The notes under the pieces: model-generated | What the model saw: only the letters and a program-made list of their open reading frames with translations | Told to the model about the DNA's origin: nothing | The model's database searches: none | Program-made: the position numbers and the translations under genes | Assembly (NCBI GenBank): GCA_046481785.1 | Contig: JAWOJF010000237.1 | Location: 1-7,632 of the forward strand | DNA length: 7,632 bases | Reading direction: 5' to 3' | Origin: JAWOJF01 sp046481785 | GTDB taxonomy: Bacteria; Bacteroidota; Ignavibacteria; Ignavibacteriales; Ignavibacteriaceae | Shown here: piece by piece, positions 1 through 6,792 of the stretch | Layout of the letters: every line of letters starts with the position of its first letter | Numbering within the stretch: position 1 is the stretch's first letter

Positions 1-142
1 TTACCTTCAGGTTTTAATTTATGTTTTAACTGTATCTATTAGCATAAATTTCAAGTTGCTGCTTAAAATCAGGAATAAAAGATGAACAGGACAATTTTGC
101 ACACTATTAAATTCTCTTAAAAAATCAGGCAGGAGAGTGAAT

Positions 143-172
143 ATGCGTTGTTTTAGAAACAAATATTATTAA
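143..172 (+). other. possible 9-codon leader ORF upstream of the phosphate operon
   Basis: An ATG at 143 opens a nine-codon frame (MRCFRNKYY) ending in TAA at 170-172. A good Shine-Dalgarno match, AGGAGAG (131-137), sits about 7 nt before it, which is better than the site in front of any gene nearby. It lies about 85 bp upstream of the DUF47 gene. Nothing else supports translation, and I see no attenuator-type hairpin after it. In a purine-rich leader this could be chance. The rest of positions 1-256 shows no gene, no convincing promoter hexamers and no Pho-box-like direct repeat. Confidence 0.15.
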
Positions 173-256
173 TGCAGAAAAAAGATGAAGAAAAATTTCA
201 GTTTTTAAGTATAGATTCCGTAAGTTTAAAAACTAAAAAATAAGGGAACCTGCAGT

Positions 257-868
257 ATGTTCAAAAAACTACTACCAAAAGAAGAAAAATACTTTGATGA
301 TTTTAAAGAAATGATTTCCCATATAGAAGAAATGGCAAAGTTTACGGAAATTCTTTTCGACTCTGAGGTGCCCGATAAAAATAATTTCCTTAAAATGAAG
401 CCCCTTGAAGTTAGATGTGATGAGATTTCCTCGAAAATAACAAAACGTTTAAATAAAACATTTATTACCCCCTTTGACCGTGAAGATATTTTTGCATTAA
501 TTAAAAGACTTGATGATGTAAGCGATCTGCTTCTGGGAGCAGCCGCCAGGGTGGACACATACAATATAAAGAAAAAAATAAAATATGGAGATAAGCTGGC
601 TGCTATAGTGCACCAGCAAATCATTGAACTGGGAACTGCTATCCAGGATTTAAAAGTTAAAAGTATTAATGAATGTAAGGCAGTTAAAGACCTTGAGTCT
701 GAAGCCGATAGAATTTATCAGCAGGCAATAAAAGAATTATTTGATGAAGAAAAAGATGCAATTGAACTGATTAAGAAAAAAGAAATACTTGACCTTCTTG
801 AAAATATTGCAGACAGGTGCCAGTCAACTGCAAATGTAATTCTCTCAATATTCATAAAAAATGCCTGA
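257..868 (+). CDS. DUF47 / PhoU-like phosphate transport accessory protein
   Basis: The predicted product is a 203-residue cytosolic, mostly helical protein of the DUF47 family (PhoU_div, a PhoU relative). These proteins are usually paired with PiT phosphate permeases and are thought to modulate them. Two PhoU-type half-repeats are visible. The first has an acidic patch with E51, D55 and E56, then FITPFDREDI (69-78) and LDDVSD (85-90). The second has ESEADRIY (147-154), KE at 175-176 and LE..AD (181-186). In PhoU relatives such acidic clusters bind metal ions. The length is normal for the family and no signal peptide or membrane segment is seen. The ATG follows AAGGGA about 9 nt upstream, a plausible ribosome binding site. 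The permease gene starts 2 nt after the stop, so the two are surely cotranscribed and probably translationally coupled. The regulatory role is inferred from the family and its neighbour. Confidence 0.93.
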   Translation: MFKKLLPKEEKYFDDFKEMISHIEEMAKFTEILFDSEVPDKNNFLKMKPLEVRCDEISSKITKRLNKTFITPFDREDIFALIKRLDDVSDLLLGAAARVDTYNIKKKIKYGDKLAAIVHQQIIELGTAIQDLKVKSINECKAVKDLESEADRIYQQAIKELFDEEKDAIELIKKKEILDLLENIADRCQSTANVILSIFIKNA

Positions 869-870
869 TT

Positions 871-1866
871 ATGGAATTTGCTATCCTGATTATTGTTCTC
901 GCATTAGTCTTTGACTTTTATAACGGTATGAATGATGCGGCAAATTCAATTGCCACTATTGTATCAACCAGAGTTCTCACCCCAATCCAGGCAGTTACCT
1001 GGGCAGCCTTCTTTAATTTTGCAGCCGCATTTTTATTTGGTGTTACAGTAGCAACTACAATAGGAACAGGAATAGTTGATGTTTCTATTGTTGATAATTC
1101 TGTGATCTTTTCCGGGCTTGCCGGAGCGGTTTTATTAACCGCCACAGCAACTCACTATGGAATGCCGATTTCTGTTTCACATGCTATTATTGGCGGCTAT
1201 GGAGGTGCTGGATTTATTAAAGGCGGCATTGATGCATTAATCATTTCAGGTTTTTCAAAGGTTATCATTTTTATATTCCTGGCTCCCTTGCTGGGCTTTG
1301 TAATTGCATACATATTCTCAATTGTTACTTTATGGATTGTAAGAAATAAATCTCCCAGAGGAGTTGATAAATATTTTAGAAGGCTTCAGCTTGTTTCTGC
1401 CGCTCTTTACAGCCTTAGCCATGGCTCAAATGATGCTCAAAAAACTATTGGTATTATTACTGTTGTGTTATTTACAAACGGGTTTTTAGGCAGTACCTTT
1501 TATATTCCCTACTGGGTGATTTTGGCAAGTTATACTATTATAGCCCTTGGTACTATGATAGGCGGATGGAAAGTTATTAAAACACTGGGTATGCGTGTAA
1601 CAAAACTAAATCCTTTTGGCGGATTCAGCGCTGAGACTGCTGCGGGATTAACAATCATTGGTGCTACAATTGGTGGAATACCTGTAAGCACAACACATAC
1701 AATTACCGGTGCTATAATTGGGGTGGGTTCTGTTAAGGGTTTTTCTGCTGTAAGATGGGGAGTTGCAAGGAATATTTTATGGGCATGGGTTTTAACTATT
1801 CCTTTATCTGCTATTTTTGCAATGTTAACTTATGAAGCAGTAACCTTAATAATAGGACTATTTTAA
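871..1866 (+). CDS. pit: PiT-family inorganic phosphate permease
   Basis: A 331-residue integral membrane protein of the PiT family (Pfam PHO4), which imports phosphate with H+ or Na+ at low affinity. Both family repeats are present. The first has YNGMNDAAN (17-25) and GMPISVSHAI (97-106); the second has SHGSNDAQK (183-191) and GGIPVSTTHTITGA (268-281). The paired GxND and S-H/T-T-H motifs form the phosphate and cation path in this fold. Hydrophobic segments fill most of the protein, with a short polar loop around 159-171. I chose the ATG at 871 because it puts the usual hydrophobic N-terminus directly before the first signature. A GTG at 817 in the same frame would add 18 polar residues and lie wholly inside the DUF47 gene. 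There is no Shine-Dalgarno of its own, which suggests coupling to the DUF47 stop 2 nt upstream. The compact length matches bacterial PiT proteins that have a DUF47 partner. Confidence 0.95.
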   Translation: MEFAILIIVLALVFDFYNGMNDAANSIATIVSTRVLTPIQAVTWAAFFNFAAAFLFGVTVATTIGTGIVDVSIVDNSVIFSGLAGAVLLTATATHYGMPISVSHAIIGGYGGAGFIKGGIDALIISGFSKVIIFIFLAPLLGFVIAYIFSIVTLWIVRNKSPRGVDKYFRRLQLVSAALYSLSHGSNDAQKTIGIITVVLFTNGFLGSTFYIPYWVILASYTIIALGTMIGGWKVIKTLGMRVTKLNPFGGFSAETAAGLTIIGATIGGIPVSTTHTITGAIIGVGSVKGFSAVRWGVARNILWAWVLTIPLSAIFAMLTYEAVTLIIGLF

Positions 1867-1881
1867 TTAAATGTAATTCCG

Positions 1882-1909
1882 GCATTATCAACAATAATGC
1901 ATTTTTTTT
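1882..1909 (+). terminator. intrinsic terminator of the DUF47-pit operon
   Basis: A perfect 7-bp stem, GCATTAT (1882-1888) and ATAATGC (1894-1900), encloses the loop CAACA. One A and then eight T (1902-1909) follow. It begins 15 bp after the pit stop codon, and the T-run lies on the correct side for plus-strand transcripts. The stem is AT-rich and so modest in strength. On the minus strand no T-run follows the hairpin, so it is unlikely to end the convergent DUF2520 transcript equally well. Confidence 0.75.
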
Positions 1910-1922
1910 AGTGGATTATTCA

Positions 1923-2831
1923 TTAAAGTTTCAATTCTGCTTTTAAAATATTTTTTATTTCACGGTGCGGCTTTCCTGGTTTTGCTTCTCTTTTTCCAAT
2001 AAGCTCCAGAAGATTTAGTGATTGTATTATATAATTCTGCTTAAGAAGTTTGAAGGCAGCATTATTCCTGTTCTTTTTTATAAGCAAATTTAAAGCTGAG
2101 AGATGTTTTAAAATTGTTTCGTTATCTCCTCTTTCAATTGGGCCGGATAATGAATTAACAGTTCCTCTTTTCGAAATGTTATTAAGTGTGGTGCTTATAA
2201 TTGGGCTTATTACTAAAGCAAAATTCTCCGGCGACACCATCTTAAATAATTTTTCTGCAATGAAAAAATTCCCTGTTAAAAAATTTGAAGCATATACACC
2301 TGAAAGGTGATACAGAATTTTTGAATCAGGGGAAACCTGAAAGGGGAACAGTTTTAGTTTATGAGCAAATTCTGAAAGTATGTTGATTGTTTTTTTATCT
2401 TCAGTCTCAATTGCAGTATAACATCCCTTAATACTAATAATCTTTTTAGAAGGAAATGTCTGCATAATATGAAATGACGCAGTGCGCCCCCCTCTCTTCT
2501 TCAACATTTTTAGCGCTTCAGAATTTTCAACTCCTGATAAATGTATAAAGATACATTTCCTGAAATTTAGTTTTAGTGAAGCAATTTGTCTGGCTGCCGG
2601 GTAAATTTGGTTATCTGGTACCGAAAGTATATAAAAGTTTGCTGAGGAAGGTATATCTTCAATTCTATCTGAATAGTGTTCAATTTTAAATTTTGAGGAG
2701 AGCTTTTGTGCAGATTTAATATTGCTGCTGATAACGGAAACAATATTAAACCCTGATTTAGTTAGTGCTTCCGATAAGGAATAAGAAATCTTTCCGGCAC
2801 CAATTATTACGATTCTAATTTCAGACAGCAT
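1923..2831 (-). CDS. Rossmann-fold / DUF2520 domain protein, putative NAD(P)-dependent oxidoreductase
   Basis: A 302-residue two-domain protein. The N-terminal Rossmann domain starts with a dinucleotide-binding turn, GAGKIS (11-16), after a hydrophobic beta strand. It continues through SVPD (70-73) and HLSG (97-100). The DUF2520 domain follows, with SFHIMQTF (119-126), YHLSGVYASNF (174-184) and SLSGPIERGD (227-236), which match the family's usual landmarks. The overall plan resembles 6-phosphogluconate dehydrogenase-like reductases, but I know of no firm substrate for this group and assign none. One oddity is Ile122, where I recall the family normally having proline (FHP.QTF). Length and both ends look complete. 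It is the last of four co-directional genes. The 57-bp gap to Memo carries small repeats, so shared transcription is less certain than for the genes before it. No clear Shine-Dalgarno precedes the ATG. Confidence 0.87.
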   Translation of the reverse strand: MLSEIRIVIIGAGKISYSLSEALTKSGFNIVSVISSNIKSAQKLSSKFKIEHYSDRIEDIPSSANFYILSVPDNQIYPAARQIASLKLNFRKCIFIHLSGVENSEALKMLKKRGGRTASFHIMQTFPSKKIISIKGCYTAIETEDKKTINILSEFAHKLKLFPFQVSPDSKILYHLSGVYASNFLTGNFFIAEKLFKMVSPENFALVISPIISTTLNNISKRGTVNSLSGPIERGDNETILKHLSALNLLIKKNRNNAAFKLLKQNYIIQSLNLLELIGKREAKPGKPHREIKNILKAELKL

Positions 2832-2838
2832 TTTTTAG

Positions 2839-2877
2839 GTATTGAGTATTTTTAAGTATTGAGTAGTAAGTATTGAG
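2839..2877. repeat. three direct copies of GTATTGAG between Memo and DUF2520 genes
   Basis: GTATTGAG occurs at 2839-2846, 2856-2863 and 2870-2877, at steps of 17 and 14 bp, joined by AT-rich spacers. On the coding (minus) strand it reads CTCAATAC. The copies fill most of the 57-bp gap between the Memo stop and the DUF2520 start. The irregular spacing suggests a slippage-prone or degenerate tandem repeat. A binding site is possible but unsupported. Confidence 0.6.
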
Positions 2878-2888
2878 ATGAACAGGGC

Positions 2889-3716
2889 TTAAGCTTTCCC
2901 GTATATTACGGCAGAAAGATACCCGACAACCTCATTCAGATCCCCCGAAACTTCCCCGGAATCACTTCTGTGGATCACCAGTGAACACTTTTTGTTTACC
3001 GCTGCAGCAGTTTTCATCATTGCTACAATAGGCCCGCCGCCGCATGCTTCGCAGGTATTATGTTCAAGGTCATTCTGAAGGTCCTGAACTTCAAAACTGT
3101 TTATTCTTTTTTCGATAAGTGTATCCAGTCTGTCAGCTTCTTTCCTGGTATAATAATGCGAAAGATCAGAACTTGCAATAATAAGGCTTTGGCTATCCAC
3201 TACTTTTGCCAGCCTTCTTGCAAGCTCATCAACAAATAAAGCTGACTGGTCTCCCATAACAATAGGAATAATTTTAAAACCGTCACCAAGGATAAACTGT
3301 AAAAACGGAAGCTGAACTTCTATACCATGTTCACTTCTGTGCCCTTCAATTCCTTTATAAACAATTTTATTTTCATTGGTTATATGTTCAATTATTTCTT
3401 TGTTAACGGGAATTTTCCCAAGAGGGGTTTCATACCCGTCACCTTCATAAACTGAAACACCCGGAAAATACTCACGATGACTGGGCGAAATAATAAAAAT
3501 GTTTTTAAAATTTTTTTCTTTAATAAGATTATATGCAAAGGCTGCAGTTTTACCCGAATATACATAACCGGCATGAGGGGCTACTAGTCCTAAAATATTT
3601 TCAAATTTCTTTTCACTTACAGAATTTTGCAGCAGCCGCTGAAGTTCATCTTTAAGTTTCCAGTAACCTGATGGATAAAATAGGCCGGCAACAGCAGGCT
3701 CTCTAAATACGCTCAT
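2889..3716 (-). CDS. amrB: AmmeMemoRadiSam system protein B (Memo family)
   Basis: A 275-residue protein of the Memo family, homologous to human MEMO1 and to class III extradiol dioxygenase folds. It opens with REPAVAGLFYP (5-15), typical of prokaryotic members. The conserved metal-site positions are present: H48 in APHAGY, H80 in SPSH, and C225 in ACGGGPI. By family alignment these correspond to the His-His-Cys ligands of the human protein. SEHGIEVQLPF (128-138) and SSDLSHY (182-188) are also family hallmarks. No signal peptide is seen, so it should act in the cytosol. The start codon lies inside the AMMECR1 gene with a 14-bp overlap in another frame, a strong sign of translational coupling. 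The bacterial function is not established. The family usually travels with AMMECR1 and a radical SAM enzyme, and the third partner is not in this window. Confidence 0.93.
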   Translation of the reverse strand: MSVFREPAVAGLFYPSGYWKLKDELQRLLQNSVSEKKFENILGLVAPHAGYVYSGKTAAFAYNLIKEKNFKNIFIISPSHREYFPGVSVYEGDGYETPLGKIPVNKEIIEHITNENKIVYKGIEGHRSEHGIEVQLPFLQFILGDGFKIIPIVMGDQSALFVDELARRLAKVVDSQSLIIASSDLSHYYTRKEADRLDTLIEKRINSFEVQDLQNDLEHNTCEACGGGPIVAMMKTAAAVNKKCSLVIHRSDSGEVSGDLNEVVGYLSAVIYGKA

Positions 3717-4281
3717 ACGTTCTTTTCCTGTTTCCCATTTCAGAAAAAACTTCGGCGGTAAATACTTTTATATTAAGAATATCATTTTCCCAGGCAAACG
3801 GGGGCAATCCTGCCTTTTCACAAAGAGCGTTTAAAAACTGGGAATGATTATAGTTATGTTCAACGGCAACCTGAGGCAATAAAACTGATCTGTACTGGCC
3901 TTCTTCAAGCATAAGTCCGTGAACACCAAGCTCAATTTGTTCATAATTTGAAATTTTCTCAAGCGGTGATAATACCGATATTTCTACAAATATTTTGGAA
4001 ATCTCATCATATGTAACCGGTGGAAATCTTGGATCATTTACTGCTGATTGTTTTGCTGCTTCACAAACAGTTTCGAATAATGACATATCCGATTGCAAAT
4101 AACCGATACACCCGCGCAGTTTATTCGATTGAATCAGAGTTACAAATGCGCCTCTTTTTTCTTTCAGATTAGGGTAATAAGTATAGTCTATAATTGGAGA
4201 AATTATTTCAAGAAAAAGTGATTGAATTGCCTCCCTGGCAGCCAGAATAAGAACTCCTTTTTCGGACTCAGATAGTTTCAT
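3703..4281 (-). CDS. amrA: AmmeMemoRadiSam system protein A (AMMECR1 family)
   Basis: A 192-residue AMMECR1-domain protein, near full length for bacterial and archaeal members. The signature LRGCIGYL lies at 55-62. DPRFPPV (83-89), an EISVLSPLE strand, and a C-terminal stretch with LLPQVAVE, FL..LC.KAGLPP and W complete the fold. The conserved cysteine in the LRGCIG loop is intact. The reaction is unknown; archaeal structures show a two-subdomain fold and the human homologue is a disease gene of unclear biochemistry. The ATG is preceded on the coding strand by AGGGGT (plus positions 4286-4291) at good spacing, the best ribosome site in the minus-strand cluster. It starts 18 nt after the DUF4905-like stop and overlaps Memo by 14 bp, so the three genes form a tight unit. 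Confidence 0.93.
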   Translation of the reverse strand: MKLSESEKGVLILAAREAIQSLFLEIISPIIDYTYYPNLKEKRGAFVTLIQSNKLRGCIGYLQSDMSLFETVCEAAKQSAVNDPRFPPVTYDEISKIFVEISVLSPLEKISNYEQIELGVHGLMLEEGQYRSVLLPQVAVEHNYNHSQFLNALCEKAGLPPFAWENDILNIKVFTAEVFSEMGNRKRTYERI

Positions 4282-4299
4282 AACTACCCCTAAGTTGTT

Positions 4300-5124
4300 T
4301 TACTTGTTTACAGCACATACAAGAAGTTTGGTTTTTTCTTTAAGAAGAAAGATAAAATTATTTTTCATAAAGAATGATTCCGGAATGGGAGTACGAGCCT
4401 GTTTATTAAGAACTTCTTCAAAGATAACTTTTCCTGACACAATATCAATAGCCCTGAAGATATTATTTAGAGTTCCGCTGTCATTTGGTTCAAATGTACC
4501 TGCTAAAACTATTTTTTCATATTCAATATAATCCAGTTGACCAACAATTACCTTTTCGGTTTTTAAATCATGCAGAATTTTGGTTACAGGCAATAAATTT
4601 TCTTCGTGATAATAAATCTCAGGAAATTTATATCCTTCAAATTCATTATTCTTCTGAGTCTCATTTTTAATTAAATTAATTCGATCTGAATTATTCCCCA
4701 TATCCATTATTATATCACCCGACAAGTAATCCAGAACAAAATAATGTCTGCCTTCAAATTGTTGAGTATAACAATAAATCTGGCCTTCATTCATAAATAA
4801 AAAGGAATAATCAGTATTCTCCCATAAAATTTTCTGCTTATTAATATCAAAAGCTATTAACCCTTTATGCTGAGGCATATCGGGCCTGGCATATTTATAA
4901 AAGAAAATAATGTCCTTATAAATAACTTCAATCCCAATCCAGAACTTTTCCTCAAGCTGGTAATTCCGCAGAATGTGTTCGCCGGATTCAATATTAATAC
5001 AGCTAAAAAAAGCTTCTTTAGTTTCGGTGTTCCTGTCTTCAATTACCAGCTTACCTGTATCTGTTGGTATAACCCTCCAGATGGGCCTGTTGTTAGTAAA
5101 AGTATATTCTTTTTTAATTTTCAT
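4300..5124 (-). CDS. DUF4905-like protein of unknown function
   Basis: A 274-residue protein, probably cytosolic, with no signal peptide and no membrane segment. Its pattern resembles DUF4905, a family seen mainly in Bacteroidota and relatives: IWRVIP near 15-20, KFWIGIE (60-66), then MPQHKGLIAFD (83-93) followed by a KILWEN strand. Repeated strand-turn units ending in AFD..., LDYLSGD and AIDIVSGKV look like blades of a beta-propeller or PQQ-like repeat fold, which is an inference. I prefer the ATG at 5124. A GTG at 5148 in the same frame adds eight residues, but it lies inside the first REP-like palindrome, so that extension is probably accidental. No good ribosome site precedes either start. 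It is the first gene of the DUF4905-AMMECR1-Memo unit, which hints at a shared process. The family call is from memory of motifs, not a search. Confidence 0.65.
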   Translation of the reverse strand: MKIKKEYTFTNNRPIWRVIPTDTGKLVIEDRNTETKEAFFSCINIESGEHILRNYQLEEKFWIGIEVIYKDIIFFYKYARPDMPQHKGLIAFDINKQKILWENTDYSFLFMNEGQIYCYTQQFEGRHYFVLDYLSGDIIMDMGNNSDRINLIKNETQKNNEFEGYKFPEIYYHEENLLPVTKILHDLKTEKVIVGQLDYIEYEKIVLAGTFEPNDSGTLNNIFRAIDIVSGKVIFEEVLNKQARTPIPESFFMKNNFIFLLKEKTKLLVCAVNK

Positions 5125-5141
5125 ATTATTGTAATAAACCT

Positions 5142-5211
5142 GTAGCACAGGCTTTAGCCTGTGATGCCTTTGTTACCATTAAGAAAATGAACAGACTAAA
5201 GTCTGTGTTAC
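5142..5211. repeat. REP-like convergent palindrome pair 1
   Basis: The plus-oriented copy is GTAG (5142-5145) followed by CACAGGCTTTAGCCTGTG (5146-5163). The minus-oriented copy occupies 5191-5211. Read on the minus strand it is GTAA, then the stem CACAGAC, the loop TTTA and GTCTGT, with one end mismatch. The base changes are compensatory (GGC/GCC becoming GAC/GTC), so stem pairing is kept while sequence varies. A GTAG tetranucleotide directly 5' of an imperfect palindrome, arranged as inverted pairs, is the hallmark of enterobacterial REP/BIME elements. The pair lies just upstream of the DUF4905-like gene. Confidence 0.7.
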
Positions 5212-5230
5212 ATCCATACATTCACAATTT

Positions 5231-5307
5231 GCAGCACAGGCTTTAGCCTGTGTTGCCTTTGTATTTCATATTCCGGACAAATAATCACAGGCTGAAGCCT
5301 GTGCTAC
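5231..5307. repeat. REP-like convergent palindrome pair 2
   Basis: The plus copy has GCAG (5231-5234) and CACAGGCTTTAGCCTGTG (5235-5252), identical in its palindrome to the first copy of pair 1. The flanks are shared too: TGCCTTTGT follows at 5254-5262, and the same 9-mer follows pair 1's first copy. The minus copy (5286-5307) reads on its own strand as GTAG, CACAGGC, TTCA, GCCTGTG. The element ends 5 bp from the tryptophanase stop codon. In a tnaA transcript the first hairpin would form immediately after the stop, where REP hairpins often slow 3' decay or cause partial termination. No T-run follows it, so it is not a classic terminator. Confidence 0.7.
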
Positions 5308-5312
5308 ATTAA

Positions 5313-6683
5313 TTATAACATTTCAAAACGGGCTGTAAAATGCCGAAGCATCGGGGCCTGGTATACTATTTTATAACCCTTGAGTGATTTTCGTTTATTA
5401 AATACTTCAAGGATAACCTCAAGAACATAATCAATATGGCTTTGTGTATAAACCCTTCGTGGAATAGCCAGACGCACAAGCTCCATTGGGGGCGGAATGA
5501 GTTTACCGGCTTTATCATATTTGCCGAACATTACACTGCCAATTTCAACCCCGCGTATTCCCCCCTCAATATAGAGAGAGCAGACGATTGATTGTCCCGG
5601 GAACTGCTCCTGCGGAACTTCAGGCAGAAATCTTTTTGCATCAATGTAGATTGCATGTCCCCCCGGGGGTTCAATTATGGGGACACCTGCAGCAACAAGT
5701 TTTTCTCCAAGATATTCAACACTCCTTATACGGTAATGAAGATAATTTTCATCAAGTACCTCCTCCAGTCCCTGGGCTACAGCCTCAAGATCTCTACCGG
5801 CCAGACCGCCGTAAGTGGGAAATCCCTCAGTTACTATTAACAAATTCCTGCTCTTCATTGCAAGTTCATCATCATTTAGTGCCAAAAAACCGCCCATGTT
5901 TACTAAAGCATCTTTTTTTGCGCTCATTGTTGCACCATCGGCATAAGAAAACATCTCGCGGACAATTTCCAGTACAGATTTATCTTTGTATCCTTTTTCC
6001 CTGATTTTAATAAAATAGGCATTCTCAGCAAAGCGGCATGCATCAATAAAAAGGGGTATTCCATACTTTTTACAAATCTCTTTGGTTTCACGGATATTCT
6101 GCATTGAAACCGGTTGCCCGCCGCCTGAGTTGTTGGTAATTGTAATCATGCATAAGGGGATATTCTCTTTTCCTTTTTCTTTAATAAAATTTTCGAGAGC
6201 TTCGATATCCATATTGCCTTTAAAATCAGCCCTTACTTCAGGTTGTTTCCCAATTGGATTAAGAAAATCGAAAGCCTCCGCCCCGGTAAATTCAATATTT
6301 GCCCTTGTGGTATCAAAGTGGGTATTGTTGGGAAAAAATTTCCCTTCACCGCCTGTTATAGAAAACAGAATTTTCTCAGCAGCTCTCCCCTGGTGAGTAG
6401 GAATAATAAAATTCATACCTGTAATTTTTTTTACTGCATCTTCAAACCTGTAAAAGCTTTTTGAACCGGCATATGATTCATCCCCATCCATTACCCCTGC
6501 CCATTGTTTGGAGCTCATGGCAGATGTTCCGCTGTCAGTAAGCAGGTCAATCAAAACATCATCTGCCTTAATAAGGAAAGGATTATACCCGGCATCTTTT
6601 AAGAGTTTTGCTCTTTCTTCTCTTGTTGTAAACCTTATGGGTTCAACAGATTTTATTTTAAATGGTTCTATTATTGTTTTCAT
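5313..6683 (-). CDS. tnaA: tryptophanase (tryptophan indole-lyase)
   Basis: A 456-residue PLP enzyme of the beta-eliminating lyase family that splits L-tryptophan to indole, pyruvate and ammonia. Family landmarks are LLTDSGT (47-53), PTHQGR (95-100), GGGQPVS (187-193) and MSAKKDALVNMGG (253-265), where Lys257 is the expected Schiff-base lysine. The sequence has the same length as tyrosine phenol-lyase, so I checked specificity positions. Asp124 (FDTTR), Ile381 (VEIGS) and His448 (LRHFTARF) match tryptophanase; tyrosine phenol-lyase has Thr, Arg and Phe there. The enzyme is a cytosolic tetramer in known cases. The ATG is preceded by a weak AGAAGA. An AT-rich TATAAA-like stretch lies upstream, but I see no matching -35. 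No tnaC-like leader with a Trp codon and no tnaB permease lies next to it. The gene stands alone between two palindrome-rich gaps. Confidence 0.95.
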   Translation of the reverse strand: MKTIIEPFKIKSVEPIRFTTREERAKLLKDAGYNPFLIKADDVLIDLLTDSGTSAMSSKQWAGVMDGDESYAGSKSFYRFEDAVKKITGMNFIIPTHQGRAAEKILFSITGGEGKFFPNNTHFDTTRANIEFTGAEAFDFLNPIGKQPEVRADFKGNMDIEALENFIKEKGKENIPLCMITITNNSGGGQPVSMQNIRETKEICKKYGIPLFIDACRFAENAYFIKIREKGYKDKSVLEIVREMFSYADGATMSAKKDALVNMGGFLALNDDELAMKSRNLLIVTEGFPTYGGLAGRDLEAVAQGLEEVLDENYLHYRIRSVEYLGEKLVAAGVPIIEPPGGHAIYIDAKRFLPEVPQEQFPGQSIVCSLYIEGGIRGVEIGSVMFGKYDKAGKLIPPPMELVRLAIPRRVYTQSHIDYVLEVILEVFNKRKSLKGYKIVYQAPMLRHFTARFEML

Positions 6684-6774
6684 TATATCTTCTATTTATA
6701 TAAAAATTAATCTTAAACTTATCTGAATATATCCTGATTGGCAAATGAATGAAGCGGGTGTGGAAGAAATTAGA

Positions 6775-6792
6775 GAGGCTGTCCCAAAAGTC
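6775..6792. mobile_element. orphan sequence resembling an insertion-sequence terminal repeat
   Basis: GAGGCTGTCCCAAAAGTC resembles the terminal inverted repeats of several transposon families, which often read GAGNCTGTCCCAAAAG. I found no inverted partner elsewhere in the window, no transposase fragment and no obvious target duplication. It could be the scar of a decayed element or one end of a small non-autonomous copy. The resemblance is from memory, so confidence is low. Confidence 0.25.

Noticed and set aside
1..256. Pho box or clear promoter upstream of the phosphate operon
   Set aside because: I found no CTGTCAT-like direct repeats and no -35/-10 pair with good spacing. TTGCAC at 97-102 lacks a proper -10.
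817..870. GTG at 817 as the start of the PiT permease
   Set aside because: It would add 18 polar residues encoded inside the DUF47 gene. The ATG at 871 gives the expected hydrophobic N-terminus directly before the first PiT signature.
5125..5148. GTG at 5148 as the start of the DUF4905-like protein
   Set aside because: It lies within the REP-like palindrome, adds residues without family character, and an ATG is available at 5124.
5286..5303. Rho-independent terminator of tnaA
   Set aside because: The hairpin is strong but no T-run follows it on the minus strand. It is better explained as one of a set of REP-like palindromes.
5142..5307. CRISPR array
   Set aside because: The repeats alternate in orientation, differ in sequence and have irregular spacing, with no cas genes. 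CRISPR repeats run in one direction with even spacers.
5588..6004. 138-codon plus-strand ORF inside tnaA
   Set aside because: It is antisense to a well-conserved enzyme, has no family character and shows low-complexity composition typical of a shadow frame.
5313..6683. Tyrosine phenol-lyase
   Set aside because: The diagnostic Thr, Arg and Phe positions carry Asp124, Ile381 and His448, which is the tryptophanase pattern.
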